Part shown: positions 34,669 to 43,208 of the stretch, one piece after another
How positions within the stretch are numbered: position 1 is the first letter of the stretch
Layout of the letters: every line of letters starts with the position of its first letter
DNA from: Streptomyces sp. NBC_01591
Lineage (GTDB): Bacteria > Actinomycetota > Actinomycetes > Streptomycetales > Streptomycetaceae
Reading direction: 5' to 3'
Assembly: GCF_035918155.1 (NCBI RefSeq)
Contig: NZ_CP109327.1
Span: 7,812,001 to 7,876,000, forward strand
DNA: 64,000 bases
Translations under genes and position numbers: made by a program
The notes under the pieces: model-generated
Databases searched by the model: none
Told to the model about the DNA's origin: nothing
The model's input: the letters and a program-made list of their open reading frames with translations, nothing else

Positions 34669-34702
34669 GGCCGGCCCCGCCCGCGAATGGGAGGGGCCGG
34701 CC
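34669..34702. terminator. hairpin downstream of the EF-G paralogue gene
   Basis: GGCCGGCCCC (34669-34678) pairs with GGGGCCGGCC (34693-34702). It follows the minus-strand EF-G-like gene by a few bases and is likely its terminator. Confidence 0.7.
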
Positions 34703-34708
34703 CGGCCG

Positions 34709-36814
34709 CTACCGGGCCGGTGTCCCGGGGGAGACCGGGTTCGGCGCCGGGGCGTAACCGGTGGGGCGGGTGGTGAACGTTCCCCGGCCCTGGGTCCGGC
34801 TGCGCAGCCGGGTCGCGTAGCCGAACAGCTCCGCCAGCGGCACGGTCGCTGTGATCACCGCCGTGCCTGCCCGCGCGGTCGAGCCCGAGACCCGTCCGCG
34901 CCGTGCCGCCAGATCGCCGAGGACCCCGCCCACGGCGTCGTCGGGCACGGTGACGGTGACCTCCGCCACCGGCTCCAGCAGCACCATCGCACTCGCGCGC
35001 AACGCCTCACGGAGCGCGAACCGGCCGGCCGTGCGGAACGCCATCTCCGAGGAGTCCTTGGAGTGGGTGGCTCCGTCGGTCAGCGTGACCCGCAGCCCGG
35101 TCACCGGGTGCCCGCCGAGGGGGCCCTCGGCCAGCGCGTCCCGGCAGCCGGCCTCCACCGCCCGGACGTACTCCTGCGGCACCCGTCCACCGACGACGGT
35201 CGACCGGAACACGAAGCCTGCATCGCCCCCACTGCCCCCGTCGTCGTCACCGCTCGCCTCCAACGGCTCCGTGTCGAGGACGACATGGGCGAACTGGCCG
35301 GCGCCTCCGTCCTGCTTCACGTGCCGGTACACCAGCCCGGACACCCCGCGGGCGACCGTCTCCCGGTAGGCGACCTGCGGCCTGCCGACACCGATCTCCA
35401 GCTCGTGCGCACGCCGGATCTTCTCCACCGCGACCTCCAGATGTAGTTCCCCCATTCCCGACAGCACCGTCTGCCCGGTCTCGGGGTCGGTACGGACCGA
35501 CAGCGAGGGGTCCTCCTCGACCAGCCGCGCCAGCGCCGTCACCAGCCGTTCGGTGTCGGTGCTCCTGCGGGCCTCGACCGCCACCGAGACGACCGGGTCG
35601 GCCGCGGTGGGCGGTTCGAGGACCAATGGCGCCGCGGGTGCGCAGAGCGTGGCCCCGGCGCGGGCCGTCTTCAGCCCGATCACCGCGACGATGTCCCCGG
35701 CCACCGCCGTGTCCACGTCCGAGTGCCGGCCGGCCTGCACGCGCAGGATCCGCCCGATGCGCTCGTGGCGCCGCGCACCCGCGTCCAGCACCGTGTCCCC
35801 CTTCCGGATCGTTCCCGAATACACCCGCAGGCAGGTCAGCCGCCCCGTGGCCGTCGAGTTCACCTTGAACACCAGCCCGGCGAACGGCGCCGCCGGATCG
35901 GCGGCCCGCTCCTGCACCGTGCCGTCCAGGGTGCCGCGTACCGGCGGCACGTCCAGCGGCGAGGGCAGGTAGGCCACGACGGCCTCCAGCAGCGGCTCGA
36001 TCCCGCGGTTGCGGTAGGCCGAACCGCACAGCACCACGACACCCTCACCGGTACGGGTCAGGTCGCGCAGCGCCGACCTCAGGGTCTGCTCGGAGACCGA
36101 CGACTCCACGCAGAACTCCTCCAGTGCGGCCGGATGGAGTTCCGCCACCGCCTCGTCGAGCAGCCGCCTGCGCCGCTGTGCCTCTTCGCGCAAGGCATCA
36201 GGCACCTGCCCCTCCTCGAACGTGCCGCGGCCGTCGGCCCAGACCAGCGCCCGCATGCGCAGCAGATCCACCACTCCGATGAACCCGTCCTCGCTCCCGA
36301 TCGGCAGCTGGACCACCAGCGGGACGGTGTGCAGCCGGTCCCTGATCGACGCGACCGCCGTGTCGAGGCCGGCCCCGGCACGGTCCAGCTTGTTGACGAA
36401 CGCGATCCGCGGCACCCCGTGCCGGTCGGCCTGCCGCCACACCGACTCGCTCTGCGGCTCGACACCCGCGACGGCGTCGAACACCGCGATCGCGCCGTCG
36501 AGCACCCGCAGCGAGCGCTCCACCTCGTCGGAGAAATCGACATGGCCCGGGGTGTCGATCAGATTGATCCGGTGACCGTCCCAGGCACAACTCACCGCAG
36601 CGGCGAAGATGGTGATCCCGCGGTCGCGTTCCTGGGAGTCGAAGTCGGTGACGGTCGTCCCGTCATGGACCTCGCCCTGTTTGTGGACGGCGCCGGTGAG
36701 GTAGAGGATCCGCTCGGTGACGGTGGTCTTGCCGGCATCGACGTGGGCGAGGATGCCCAGGTTGCGAACGTCGGTCAGCGGACTGGTGGGTTGACGGTGG
36801 AGTTCGGTACGCAC
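34709..36814 (-). CDS. elongation factor G paralogue (translational GTPase)
   Basis: This 701-aa GTPase has G1 AHVDAGKTT (about 23-31), RGITIFAAA (switch I), [16 protein letters not shown] (G3) and [10 protein letters not shown] (G4), then EF-G domains II-V ([39 protein letters not shown]). The GTG start gives [18 protein letters not shown]. It diverges from the main fusA product, which sits in the str operon, so it resembles Streptomyces second EF-Gs or ribosome-protection proteins. It might act as a ribosome-recycling or resistance factor. It is single-transcribed. Confidence 0.85.
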   Translation of the reverse strand: MRTELHRQPTSPLTDVRNLGILAHVDAGKTTVTERILYLTGAVHKQGEVHDGTTVTDFDSQERDRGITIFAAAVSCAWDGHRINLIDTPGHVDFSDEVERSLRVLDGAIAVFDAVAGVEPQSESVWRQADRHGVPRIAFVNKLDRAGAGLDTAVASIRDRLHTVPLVVQLPIGSEDGFIGVVDLLRMRALVWADGRGTFEEGQVPDALREEAQRRRRLLDEAVAELHPAALEEFCVESSVSEQTLRSALRDLTRTGEGVVVLCGSAYRNRGIEPLLEAVVAYLPSPLDVPPVRGTLDGTVQERAADPAAPFAGLVFKVNSTATGRLTCLRVYSGTIRKGDTVLDAGARRHERIGRILRVQAGRHSDVDTAVAGDIVAVIGLKTARAGATLCAPAAPLVLEPPTAADPVVSVAVEARRSTDTERLVTALARLVEEDPSLSVRTDPETGQTVLSGMGELHLEVAVEKIRRAHELEIGVGRPQVAYRETVARGVSGLVYRHVKQDGGAGQFAHVVLDTEPLEASGDDDGGSGGDAGFVFRSTVVGGRVPQEYVRAVEAGCRDALAEGPLGGHPVTGLRVTLTDGATHSKDSSEMAFRTAGRFALREALRASAMVLLEPVAEVTVTVPDDAVGGVLGDLAARRGRVSGSTARAGTAVITATVPLAELFGYATRLRSRTQGRGTFTTRPTGYAPAPNPVSPGTPAR

Positions 36815-36961
36815 GGCCCAGGGCCTTTCGGAATGATCCGGAACGGGACGGCGCGATTCCCGGACGAACCGGCCTGTGATCAGGCCGGGCGAAGACCTCT
36901 GAAACGGTGTGCCGTATCGGTGAGCGGCCGCCCGGCCGCATCTACGCCGGGCACCGCGAGG

Positions 36962-37078
36962 TCAGTTGTTCGTCGCGGGGGTCCGATGCGGGCCGCGCAG
37001 CCTGCACCGGGGGCACGAAGACACCAGGATCACCTCGTACCGTGACGGGGGAACGACGACAGCGGTGCGGTAGCGCAC
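36962..37078 (-). CDS. small hypothetical protein (38 aa)
   Basis: GTG at 37078 has GAGGGGAG 6-7 nt upstream on the minus strand. The product begins VRYRTAVVVPPSRYEVILVS and contains a single C-x2-C (SCPRC). It may be a tiny zinc-binding protein. Only composition and the ribosome site support it. The 270 bases upstream to 37350 hold no other gene; they include an isolated run of eight T at about 37172. Confidence 0.4.
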   Translation of the reverse strand: MRYRTAVVVPPSRYEVILVSSCPRCRLRGPHRTPATNN

Positions 37079-37350
37079 GGCTGGTCTCCCCTCACTCGTC
37101 ACGGTGCGCACCGCAATGTTGTTGTGGCGCGCGATTCGTGGCGAGTCTAGGAAACCGGGCGCGGACAGGGAAACGGTTTTTTTTGGGGGCCGCCGCGCCC
37201 GGCGGCGAGCCAGGGACGACCCGTCGCCCATTCGTGCATCAGTGCCCCTGAAGTCTTCATGTTCCTTTCTGTAGGCGGGCGTTGAAGGCTGCGGCGAATG
37301 ATGGAACGATCCTCGCGAAGCCGCATGGGCAAGGGGAAGGAACCACATCG

Positions 37351-37983
37351 ATGGACGGAGACCATGGCCTCGCTGCCGCCACGGTGTTCGACGCTCTGGG
37401 TGCCGACTACGAGCGGGCGTTCGCCGGATCCGCCGCCCACCACGCCTCGTTGCACCGGCTCCTGGGCGATCTCAAACCACACAGCCGGATCCTGGACGTC
37501 GGCAGCGGAACGGGGCGACCGACCGCACGGACCCTGACCGAGGCCGGCCACGAGGTGCTGGGGGTGGATGTCTCGCCCGTCATGGTCGAACTGGCGGCCC
37601 GGCAGGTTCCCGGCGCGGCCTTCGAATGCGCCGACATTCACGAACTCCCCCTGGACGAGGGAAGTTTCGAAGCGGTCTGCGCGTACTTCTCATTACTCCA
37701 GATGTCCCGCGAGGACCAGTCCCGGCTCCTGCGGAGACTCGGGCGGCTGCTGGTTCCCGGCGGCCATCTGGTCGTGGCCACGGTGCCGCTGGACGTGGAG
37801 GACTTCGACGTCGTCTTCATGGGCCACGAGGTGCGGGCGACGAGTTTCGGCCCGGAGGAGTTCACCGAGCTGGTCACCGCGGCCGGCTTCTCGGTGCTGT
37901 GGGAGCAGAGCACCCTGTACACCCCGGAATACGAAGCGGCGGTGGCCGAGCCCCAGTTGTTCCTGCACTGCCGACGGGCCTGA
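37351..37983 (+). CDS. class I SAM-dependent methyltransferase
   Basis: A 210-aa methyltransferase, starting at ATG 37351 (GGGGAAGG about 10 nt upstream). SAM motifs are RILDVGSGTGRPTA, VLGVDVSPVMVELAARQ, ECADIHELPLDEGSFEAV and LLVPGGHLVVATV. Its fold is that of ubiE-type small-molecule methyltransferases. It stands alone between the EF-G paralogue and a hypothetical gene, so the substrate is unknown. Confidence 0.8.
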   Translation: MDGDHGLAAATVFDALGADYERAFAGSAAHHASLHRLLGDLKPHSRILDVGSGTGRPTARTLTEAGHEVLGVDVSPVMVELAARQVPGAAFECADIHELPLDEGSFEAVCAYFSLLQMSREDQSRLLRRLGRLLVPGGHLVVATVPLDVEDFDVVFMGHEVRATSFGPEEFTELVTAAGFSVLWEQSTLYTPEYEAAVAEPQLFLHCRRA

Positions 37984-38010
37984 AGCCCGGCCCGCCCCGG
38001 GTGCCGGGCT
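37984..38010. terminator. bidirectional hairpin between converging genes
   Basis: AGCCCGGC (37984-37991) pairs with GCCGGGCT (38003-38010), directly after the methyltransferase stop and before the end of the minus-strand gene. Confidence 0.6.
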
Positions 38011-38021
38011 CCGCCGCATGC

Positions 38022-38357
38022 TCAGCGCTCGACCGGCAGCGGCCCCGGGCGGCGCGGACGCCGGACCCCGGGGCACCGCCGTACCAGAGCGCCGGGATGC
38101 CTGCCGGCCTGCAGCGGGCCCTTCCAGTTGCGCAGCGCCTGCCTGCCGCACCTGCGCCACTGCGCGGGCGAGATGGGCACGGGCTGCCCGCCCCGCGTGA
38201 CCATCGCGTTCACCGGAGTCATCGGATCCGTCGCCATGGTCTTGGCGAGCAGCACGCCGATCACCAGCGGGGCCAAGGACAGGGCCAGGGTCGTGCCGGC
38301 CGTGGCGACGTGCTGCATGCGGGGGCGGGGCGGTGCGTCAGGAAGCATGATGGTCAT
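38022..38357 (-). CDS. hypothetical small membrane protein
   Basis: The product is 111 aa with one probable membrane helix at about residues 18-40 (ATAGTTLALSLAPLVIGVLL) and a basic, Pro/Arg-rich C-terminal tail. The ATG is at 38357 with no clear Shine-Dalgarno sequence. No family is recognised. The frame has coding-like third-base use in its first half; the Arg-rich tail is less convincing. Confidence 0.5.
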   Translation of the reverse strand: MTIMLPDAPPRPRMQHVATAGTTLALSLAPLVIGVLLAKTMATDPMTPVNAMVTRGGQPVPISPAQWRRCGRQALRNWKGPLQAGRHPGALVRRCPGVRRPRRPGPLPVER

Positions 38358-38468
38358 TCGATCAGCGACCGCCGGCCGGCGGATCGGCCGACGTACTCAG
38401 CTCGGCCCGCCTTCGTACTCACGCCCGGGTGTACGAAAGCGGGCCACCGTGCTCGTCCGCGACGGTCC

Positions 38469-39356
38469 CTACGCGGTGGTGCCGGGATCGGAGCCCGCTC
38501 CCGAGGCGGCCTTGATGCCCTCGGTGATGTCGTCCATGACGGAGAGCGCGGGGGCCTTGGCGTTGATGTCGAAGCCGGACCGGACCACGATCAGCATGTC
38601 CTTCGAGCGGGGCGACGGGAAGGCCAACGACTGGACGTACCCGTCGTCACCGCTCTTCGTCACCACCTTCCAGCGCACCACGTAGCCCTGTTCGCCGGCC
38701 ACGGTGACCGGCTCGGACTCGAGTTCCTCGTGCGAGGTGATGCCGCCGTAGATCTTCTCGCCGTAGGAGTCCGTGGCATTGGCGGAGATGTCCTTCACCG
38801 CCGTGGCCTTCGCTGTCGTGGTGTCGAGCTTCAGGCCCTTCGCGGGCATGGAGAACACCCCGCCGCGCACGCACTGCTCGGACGTGTCGCCGGGACACGG
38901 GTACTCACCCGTGGTCACTCCCGCGCCGGCGATCCCGGAGCTGCCCTTCCAGCCGTCGGGCACCGGCAGGCTGATCCCGCTGGTCAGGTCCGTGGCGTAG
39001 CCGTCCTCGGTCTGCGGCATCTGCTGCTCGGGGGCCCCGCTCTCACCGCCGCCTCCCGGTGCGCCCGGCCCGCGGCCGGGAGCCTCCGACGGTGCGGTGG
39101 ACGGAGCCGTGGCCGCGCGCTCGTTCTCGTCGCCGGACTGGTCCGACAGCAGGAACAGGCTGCCCCCGATGGCGGCCAGGACCACCACTCCGGCGGTGAT
39201 GCCCAGTCCGATGCGCATCCGGCGACGCCGGACCACGGCGGGCGGCACGCGGAGGTGGTCGGTCCACCGGGTGCCGTCCCACCAGCGCTCGTGGACGGGG
39301 CCGATTCCTGTATACCCGGGGTCTGGGTGCCAGCCGGGCGGGCTCATCTGGGTCAC
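38469..39356 (-). CDS. DUF2510 membrane-anchored protein
   Basis: This 295-aa protein starts at GTG 39356 (GGTGGGG upstream), giving MTQMSPPGWHPDPG. The DUF2510 module follows (GPVHERWWDGTRWTDHL). One membrane helix (IGLGITAGVVVLAAIGGSLF), a Ser/Pro/Gly-rich linker and an extracytoplasmic domain of about 170 residues (ISLPVPDGWKGSSG...GEQGYVVRWKVV) complete it. This arrangement is common in Streptomyces envelope proteins of unknown function. Confidence 0.82.
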   Translation of the reverse strand: MTQMSPPGWHPDPGYTGIGPVHERWWDGTRWTDHLRVPPAVVRRRRMRIGLGITAGVVVLAAIGGSLFLLSDQSGDENERAATAPSTAPSEAPGRGPGAPGGGGESGAPEQQMPQTEDGYATDLTSGISLPVPDGWKGSSGIAGAGVTTGEYPCPGDTSEQCVRGGVFSMPAKGLKLDTTTAKATAVKDISANATDSYGEKIYGGITSHEELESEPVTVAGEQGYVVRWKVVTKSGDDGYVQSLAFPSPRSKDMLIVVRSGFDINAKAPALSVMDDITEGIKAASGAGSDPGTTA

Positions 39357-39455
39357 GCGCCCCACCGTAGAACGATTGCGTGAGAATCGCATGAATCAGC
39401 TGTGTCGGCGGGGTTCCCCGCCGTCCCCGCGTCATCCTCTGTGGGAGGCCGAACG

Positions 39456-40235
39456 ATGAGCGAAGAACCAGCCGTGCGGATCGAGCGCGACGGCGCTGTG
39501 TTCACGGTGATCCTGGACCGGCCCGCGGTCCGCAACGCCGTGGACGGACCGACCGCTTCCCAACTGGCGGATGCCTTCCGTGAGTTCGATGCCGATCCTG
39601 ACGCGGCGGTCGCCGTGCTGTGGGGCGAGGGCGGTACGTTCTGTTCGGGTGCCGACCTGAAGGGCATCGGCACGGAGCGGGGCAACAAGGTCCTGGCCGA
39701 CGGCGACGGGCCGATGGGGCCGACCCGCATGCGCCTGAACAAGCCCGTCATCGCGGCGGTCTCCGGTCATGCGGTGGCCGGGGGGTTGGAGCTGGCCCTC
39801 TGGTGCGATCTCCGGGTGGCCGAGGAGGACGCGGTGTTCGGGGTGTTCTGCCGCCGCTGGGGCGTGCCGCTGGTGGACGGCGGAACGGTGCGGCTGCCGC
39901 GTCTGATCGGTGAGAGCCGGGCCATGGACATGATCCTCACCGGGCGGCCCGTCCCGGCCGCCGAGGCGTACGCCATGGGGCTCGCCAACCGGATCGTGCC
40001 GCCCGGCGAGGCCCGGAGGGCGGCGGAGCAACTCGCCCGTGAAATCGCCGCGTTCCCACAACTGTGTCTGCGCCACGACCGCCTGTCGGTGCGCGAGCAG
40101 CACGGTCTGAGCGAGCCGGAGGCGCTGGCCGCGGAGTACCGGCACGGTCTGGCGCCGCTGACCGCGGGGGAGACGCAGGCCGGGGCCGAACGATTCGGGG
40201 GTGGTGCGGGCCGCCACGGATCCTTCGACGAGTGA
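39456..40235 (+). CDS. enoyl-CoA hydratase/isomerase (crotonase) family protein
   Basis: This 259-aa crotonase starts at ATG 39456 after GGGAGG. It shows DRPAVRNAVD, the oxyanion segment GTFCSGADLKGI, VSGHAVAGGLELALWCDLRVA and the catalytic-region FGVFCRRWGVPLVDGGTVRLPRLIG. The Asp in LVDGG sits where some crotonases hold a catalytic acid, so hydratase or isomerase activity on an acyl-CoA is expected. It is apparently monocistronic and divergent from the DUF2510 gene. Confidence 0.88.
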   Translation: MSEEPAVRIERDGAVFTVILDRPAVRNAVDGPTASQLADAFREFDADPDAAVAVLWGEGGTFCSGADLKGIGTERGNKVLADGDGPMGPTRMRLNKPVIAAVSGHAVAGGLELALWCDLRVAEEDAVFGVFCRRWGVPLVDGGTVRLPRLIGESRAMDMILTGRPVPAAEAYAMGLANRIVPPGEARRAAEQLAREIAAFPQLCLRHDRLSVREQHGLSEPEALAAEYRHGLAPLTAGETQAGAERFGGGAGRHGSFDE

Positions 40236-40328
40236 CGGTTGGGCCGACGGCGGGGGCCCCGCCCTGCCGTCGTCGGCCGGACCGAAAATTTCGACGACGC
40301 CGCTTCGCGAGCCGCCTACGCTCATCGG

Positions 40329-41375
40329 ATGTCGACCAACCAATACCCCGCCCAGCCCCGGCCCGGTGACCGTGTCGCCGTGCTGTCCCCCTCCTCCGGC
40401 CTCCCTGGCATCCTGCCCCTGCCCCATGAGCTGGGACTGCGCAGGCTCCGCGAGGAATTCGGGCTCGAACCGGTGGAGTACCCGGCGACGCGGAAGATGG
40501 GCTCCACCCCGCAGGAACGGGCCGCCGACATCCACGCGGCGTTCGCCGACCCCGACATCAAGGCCGTGATCTCCAGCATCGGCGGCGACGACCAGATCAC
40601 CGTGTTGCCGCACCTGGACCGCGACCTCCTGCGCGCCAACCCCAAGCCCTTCTTCGGATACAGCGACAACACCAACCTGCTGGTGTTCCTCGAAAACCTG
40701 GGCATCGTCGCCTACCACGGCGGCACCGTGATGGTCGAGATGGGACGTCCCGGCGCGATGCACCCGCTGACCGCCGACTCCCTGCGGGCCGCGCTCTTCA
40801 CCCGCGGCGCCTTCGAACTCACCCCGTCCAAGGAGACCAACGGGGCGAACGGCCGGTGGGAGGAGCCGAGTACCTTCGACTCCGAACCCGAGATGCGGCC
40901 CTGCAACGGCTGGATATGGCACAACGCCGAGGGCCGGTCCGTGAAGGGCGCGAGCTGGGGCGGAGAACTGGAAATCCTGTCCTGGCTGCTGATGGCCGAC
41001 CGCGAGATCCGGCCGGTGGACACCTACGCGGGGCGGGTTCTGTTCCTCGAAACGTCCGAGGAGATGCCGTCGGCCGACGACGTCTACCGGATCCTGCGGA
41101 ACATGGGGGAGCGGGGTCTGCTCGCGCAGTTCCCCGCCCTCCTCATGGGCCGGGCCAAGAACTGGTCGTTCGAGCAGCCGCTCGACGTCGAGGCGGGGGA
41201 GCGGTTCCGTGAGGGACAACGGCAGGCGGTCCTGCGGGCGTTGAGCGAGTACGCCCCCGAGGCCATGGCCGTACTCGACGTCGACCTCGGTCACACCGAC
41301 CCGCAGCTGATCATTCCGTTCGGTGGGCAGATCGAGGTGGACGGCGTGGGCCGCCGCATCGTCGTCACCTACTGA
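40329..41375 (+). CDS. S66-family LD-carboxypeptidase-like serine peptidase (MccF-like)
   Basis: This 348-aa protein has the S66 nucleophile in KPFFGYSDNTNLL, the N-terminal RPGDRVAVLSPSSG and the C-terminal LDVDLGHTDPQLIIPFGG, with Glu and His of the Ser-Glu-His triad in the expected regions (LFLETSEE; DLGHTDP). The family includes LdcA murein carboxypeptidases and MccF, which hydrolyses microcin C and related peptidyl-nucleotides. No ribosome site precedes the ATG at 40329; a leaderless transcript is possible. The role here is undecided between murein recycling and drug inactivation. Confidence 0.85.
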   Translation: MSTNQYPAQPRPGDRVAVLSPSSGLPGILPLPHELGLRRLREEFGLEPVEYPATRKMGSTPQERAADIHAAFADPDIKAVISSIGGDDQITVLPHLDRDLLRANPKPFFGYSDNTNLLVFLENLGIVAYHGGTVMVEMGRPGAMHPLTADSLRAALFTRGAFELTPSKETNGANGRWEEPSTFDSEPEMRPCNGWIWHNAEGRSVKGASWGGELEILSWLLMADREIRPVDTYAGRVLFLETSEEMPSADDVYRILRNMGERGLLAQFPALLMGRAKNWSFEQPLDVEAGERFREGQRQAVLRALSEYAPEAMAVLDVDLGHTDPQLIIPFGGQIEVDGVGRRIVVTY

Positions 41376-41416
41376 GCGTGAGGGGCGAGAGCGGGGTGTC
41401 CGAGCGGCCGGATCTT

Positions 41417-41427
41417 TGGTCCGACCA
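41417..41427. promoter_or_regulatory. FadR-family operator upstream of its regulator gene
   Basis: TGGTCCGACCA is a palindrome of the FadR/LldR type (TGGT-N-ACCA). It lies about 80 nt upstream of the regulator start, and the reverse complement of its core recurs in the lut promoter at 42397, implying autoregulation. Confidence 0.75.
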
Positions 41428-41509
41428 TATGTGGTGTGTGACATAGTTGAAGATCGGGCAGCAGAAGCGACGGCAACCGGACGATTCCGGCCGAGGCAGG
41501 GGGTGACGG

Positions 41510-42256
41510 ATGCCCGTCGAATGGCAACCCGTACGGCAGTCCCGTACGCATGAGCTCGTGCTCCAGAGCATCGAGGAGCGGGTGTTCGCCGGTGAGCTCC
41601 GGGCGGGCGACCGGCTGCCGCCCGAGCGCGAACTCGCGCCGGTGCTCGGGGTCAGCCGGTCTGCGCTGCGCGAGGCGCTGAGGGTGCTGGAGACCATCGG
41701 GGTGCTGGTCGCGCAGCCGGGGCGGGGGCCGGATGCCGGGGCGCGGATCGTGCGCAATCCCGACGACGCGCTCGGGCGGCTGCTGCGACTGCATTTCGCG
41801 CTGGGCAGCTACAGCCTGGAGGACGTCCTGGAGGCGCGCGTCGTGCTGGAGAGGTCCAGTTTCGAGGCGGCAGCGCGTCATGCCTCCCCGGAGGACCTCG
41901 ACGAGGCGGAGGCGCTGGTCGTACGCATGGGGGAGCCGGATGTAGGGGTGCCGGAGTTCAACGATCTGGACACCCGGTTCCATGTGCACATCGCCCGCAG
42001 CTCCGGCAATGAACTGACCTCCACGCTCACCTCCGCCGTCCGTGAGTCGGTGCGACCGCTGATCCTGCGGGCGCTGGAGGCGGCGGAGGACTGGCCGGCC
42101 ACGGCCGCCTCGCTCAACGCGGAGCACACCGAGCTGCTGAGGCTGGTGCGCGCGGGCAAGGGCGCGAACGCCGCCGACCTGGTCGAGAAGCACATCCGCA
42201 GCCTCCACGGCACGCTGGTCGACGAGACGTCCGACCGGGTGCGAGGGGATTCCTGA
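41510..42256 (+). CDS. FadR-subfamily GntR regulator, likely of the lut operon
   Basis: This 248-aa protein has an N-terminal winged helix (LVLQSIEERVFAGELRAGDRLPPERELAPVLGVSRSALREALRVLE) and a C-terminal FCD effector domain with metal-binding His/Asp residues (FNDLDTRFHVHIARSSGN...LNAEHTELL). It lies directly upstream of lutABC, which carries the same operator, so it probably represses lactate use until lactate or a related acid is present. AGGGGG precedes the ATG. Confidence 0.88.
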   Translation: MPVEWQPVRQSRTHELVLQSIEERVFAGELRAGDRLPPERELAPVLGVSRSALREALRVLETIGVLVAQPGRGPDAGARIVRNPDDALGRLLRLHFALGSYSLEDVLEARVVLERSSFEAAARHASPEDLDEAEALVVRMGEPDVGVPEFNDLDTRFHVHIARSSGNELTSTLTSAVRESVRPLILRALEAAEDWPATAASLNAEHTELLRLVRAGKGANAADLVEKHIRSLHGTLVDETSDRVRGDS

Positions 42257-42396
42257 CGCGTGGAAACGGGCTCCGGCCGGGTGGGCCGGAGGCGTGCTCC
42301 CGCGGTGAGGACGTTGTCAGGTGCATGGCTAGTACTTCGGGAATCCGGGCCGGTGCTGTGCCGTCGCATCATTCCCGTTCCGGACCGAGGCTAGTA

Positions 42397-42407
42397 TGGT
42401 CGGACCA
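42397..42407. promoter_or_regulatory. FadR-family operator in the lutABC promoter
   Basis: TGGTCGGACCA sits inside the 15-bp palindrome TATGGTCGGACCATA (42395-42409), 34 nt upstream of lutA. It matches the site before the adjacent regulator gene. Confidence 0.82.
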
Positions 42408-42440
42408 TAAAAATGGAGAAGCGAACGATCGGAGAGACCC

Positions 42441-43208
42441 ATGCGCATCGGACTCTTCGCCACCTGTCTGGGAGACACGCTCTTCCCCGAGGCGGTGAAA
42501 TCGACCGCGGTCCTGCTCGCCCGCCTGGGCCACGACGTGGTGTTCCCGCCGGGGCAGACCTGCTGCGGTCAGATGCACGTCAACACCGGCTATCAGCGCG
42601 ACCCCGTGCCCCTGGTGCGGAACTTCGCCGACCAGTTCGGCGACGCCTCGATCGAAGCCGTCGTCATGCCGTCCGGATCGTGCGCGGGCTCGGTCCGTCA
42701 CCAGCACGAGATCGTCGCCGAACGGTACGGGGACGCGGCGCTGCGCGCGGGCGTCGCCACCGTCAAGGCCAAGACGTACGAGCTGTCGGAGTTCCTCGTG
42801 GACATCCTGGACGTGGACGACGTCGGCGCGTACTTCCCGCACCGAGTGACGTATCACCCCACCTGTCACTCCCTGCGCATGCTCCGCGTCGGCGACAAGC
42901 CCCTGAAGCTGCTCCGTGCCGTCGACTCCATCGACCTCGTCGAGCTCCCCGAAGCCGACTCCTGCTGCGGATTCGGCGGCACCTTCGCCGTCAAGAACGC
43001 GGAGACGTCGACCGCGATGCTCCAGGACAAGATGCGCAACATCGCCACCACCGGGGCCGGTGTCTGCACCGCCGGCGACTCGTCCTGCCTGATGCACATC
43101 GGCGGCGGGCTCTCCCGCATCAAGTCGGGCACCCGCACCCTGCACCTCGCGCAGATCCTCTCCGCCACCCGCACCTCGCCGTACGTCCCCACGGAGGCCG
43201 TCCGATGA
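42441..43208 (+). CDS. lutA: lactate utilisation protein A (Fe-S oxidoreductase subunit)
   Basis: This 255-aa protein has two CCG (cysteine-rich) domains: GQTCCGQMH with SGSCAGSV, and YHPTCHS with ADSCCGFGGTF and DSSCLMHIGGG. These bind a noncubane [4Fe-4S] cluster as in LutA/YkgE and heterodisulfide-reductase-like proteins. With LutB and LutC it oxidises L-lactate to pyruvate. GGAGAG precedes the ATG. Its stop overlaps the lutB start. Confidence 0.9.
   Translation: MRIGLFATCLGDTLFPEAVKSTAVLLARLGHDVVFPPGQTCCGQMHVNTGYQRDPVPLVRNFADQFGDASIEAVVMPSGSCAGSVRHQHEIVAERYGDAALRAGVATVKAKTYELSEFLVDILDVDDVGAYFPHRVTYHPTCHSLRMLRVGDKPLKLLRAVDSIDLVELPEADSCCGFGGTFAVKNAETSTAMLQDKMRNIATTGAGVCTAGDSSCLMHIGGGLSRIKSGTRTLHLAQILSATRTSPYVPTEAVR

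Noticed and set aside
37165..37190. Run of eight T residues as a possible terminator or phase-variable tract
   Set aside because: No stable hairpin directly precedes it in either orientation and no gene spans it.
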